In this document: in pieces, positions 5,999 to 6,056 of the stretch
Layout: the number at the start of each line of letters is the position of its first letter
Position numbering within the stretch: position 1 is the stretch's first letter
Assembly (NCBI GenBank): GCA_902795555.1
Contig: CADBLV010000272.1
Location: 1 to 6,056 of the forward strand
Direction of reading: 5' to 3'
Length of the DNA stretch: 6,056 nt
Source of the DNA: an uncultured Eubacteriales bacterium
Lineage (GTDB): Bacteria; Bacillota_A; Clostridia; Christensenellales; Aristaeellaceae
Notes under the pieces: generated by a model
Database searches by the model: none
Told to the model about the DNA's origin: nothing
Seen by the model: only the letters and a program-made list of their open reading frames with translations
Translations under genes and position numbers: made by a program

Positions 5999-6025
5999 CA
6001 TAACCTTGAAAAAACATACTGTCAA
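5997..6025 (-). promoter_or_regulatory. SigA/sigma70-type promoter of the ABC operon
   Basis: On the - strand, TTGACA (6025-6020) is a perfect -35 box. It is followed by exactly 17 nt and then TATGAT (6002-5997), one mismatch from the TATAAT -10 consensus. Transcription should start near 5990. It is the only strong promoter I see in the window and it points at the two ABC genes. Confidence 0.85.
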
Positions 6026-6056
6026 TAGGACTTTTTCCCCTTTTGAACAAATCAAG

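Noticed and set aside
5180..6028. Plus-strand open frame (282 codons) covering the ABC start and leader
   Set aside because: It runs antisense across the ABC N-terminus, the terminator hairpin and the promoter; the composition is low-complexity Ser/Arg/Pro and no start context is seen.
5865..6056. Minus-strand frame open to the right window edge, possibly the tail of an upstream gene
   Set aside because: A consensus promoter lies within it, codon third positions look less GC-rich than in the real genes, and no family is recognised. Only its last 22 codons, behind a GGAGG, are kept, as a possible leader peptide.

Overview
The window reads as a piece of a moderately GC-rich Bacillota chromosome, most likely from a Clostridia-type organism. 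This is inferred from a YacL-type membrane PIN/TRAM protein, strong GGAGG ribosome binding sites, a consensus SigA-like promoter and the gene families present. No rRNA, tRNA, CRISPR array, insertion sequence or transposase is visible.

Layout. The left fifth (80-1189, + strand) holds one gene for a four-helix membrane protein with a PIN nuclease-like domain and a C-terminal TRAM domain. It converges on a minus-strand set of three genes. Between the two lies a perfect 16-bp stem with U-tracts in both orientations, which can stop transcription from both sides (1228-1268). Read in its own direction, right to left, the minus-strand set begins with a very good promoter (6025-5997). A leader of roughly 390 nt without a large gene follows. 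Then come two overlapping ABC half-transporter genes (5598-3748 and 3763-1940), a 123-nt gap containing a nested inverted repeat, and a small flavodoxin-fold/iron-sulfur flavoprotein-like gene (1816-1277).

How the genes work together. The two half-transporters form the classic heterodimeric exporter pair of the TM287/288, BmrCD and LmrCD type. The first subunit has Asp in place of the catalytic Glu but a normal LSGGQ. The second keeps the Glu but has a deviant LSTGE signature. Together they should give one active and one degenerate ATP site. The flavoprotein gene downstream is on the same strand with no clear terminator or promoter in front of it, so it may be co-transcribed.

Most interesting region. 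The 5599-6056 leader carries a consensus promoter, an inverted repeat over the start site and two tiny ATGA-coupled reading frames behind a good GGAGG. It also has a 9-bp hairpin plus U7 that looks like an intrinsic terminator in front of the transporter genes, and a possible alternative pairing that would break that terminator. Together these suggest control by transcription attenuation, possibly ribosome-mediated as described for B. subtilis bmrB-bmrCD. The sequence elements are visible; the mechanism is inference.
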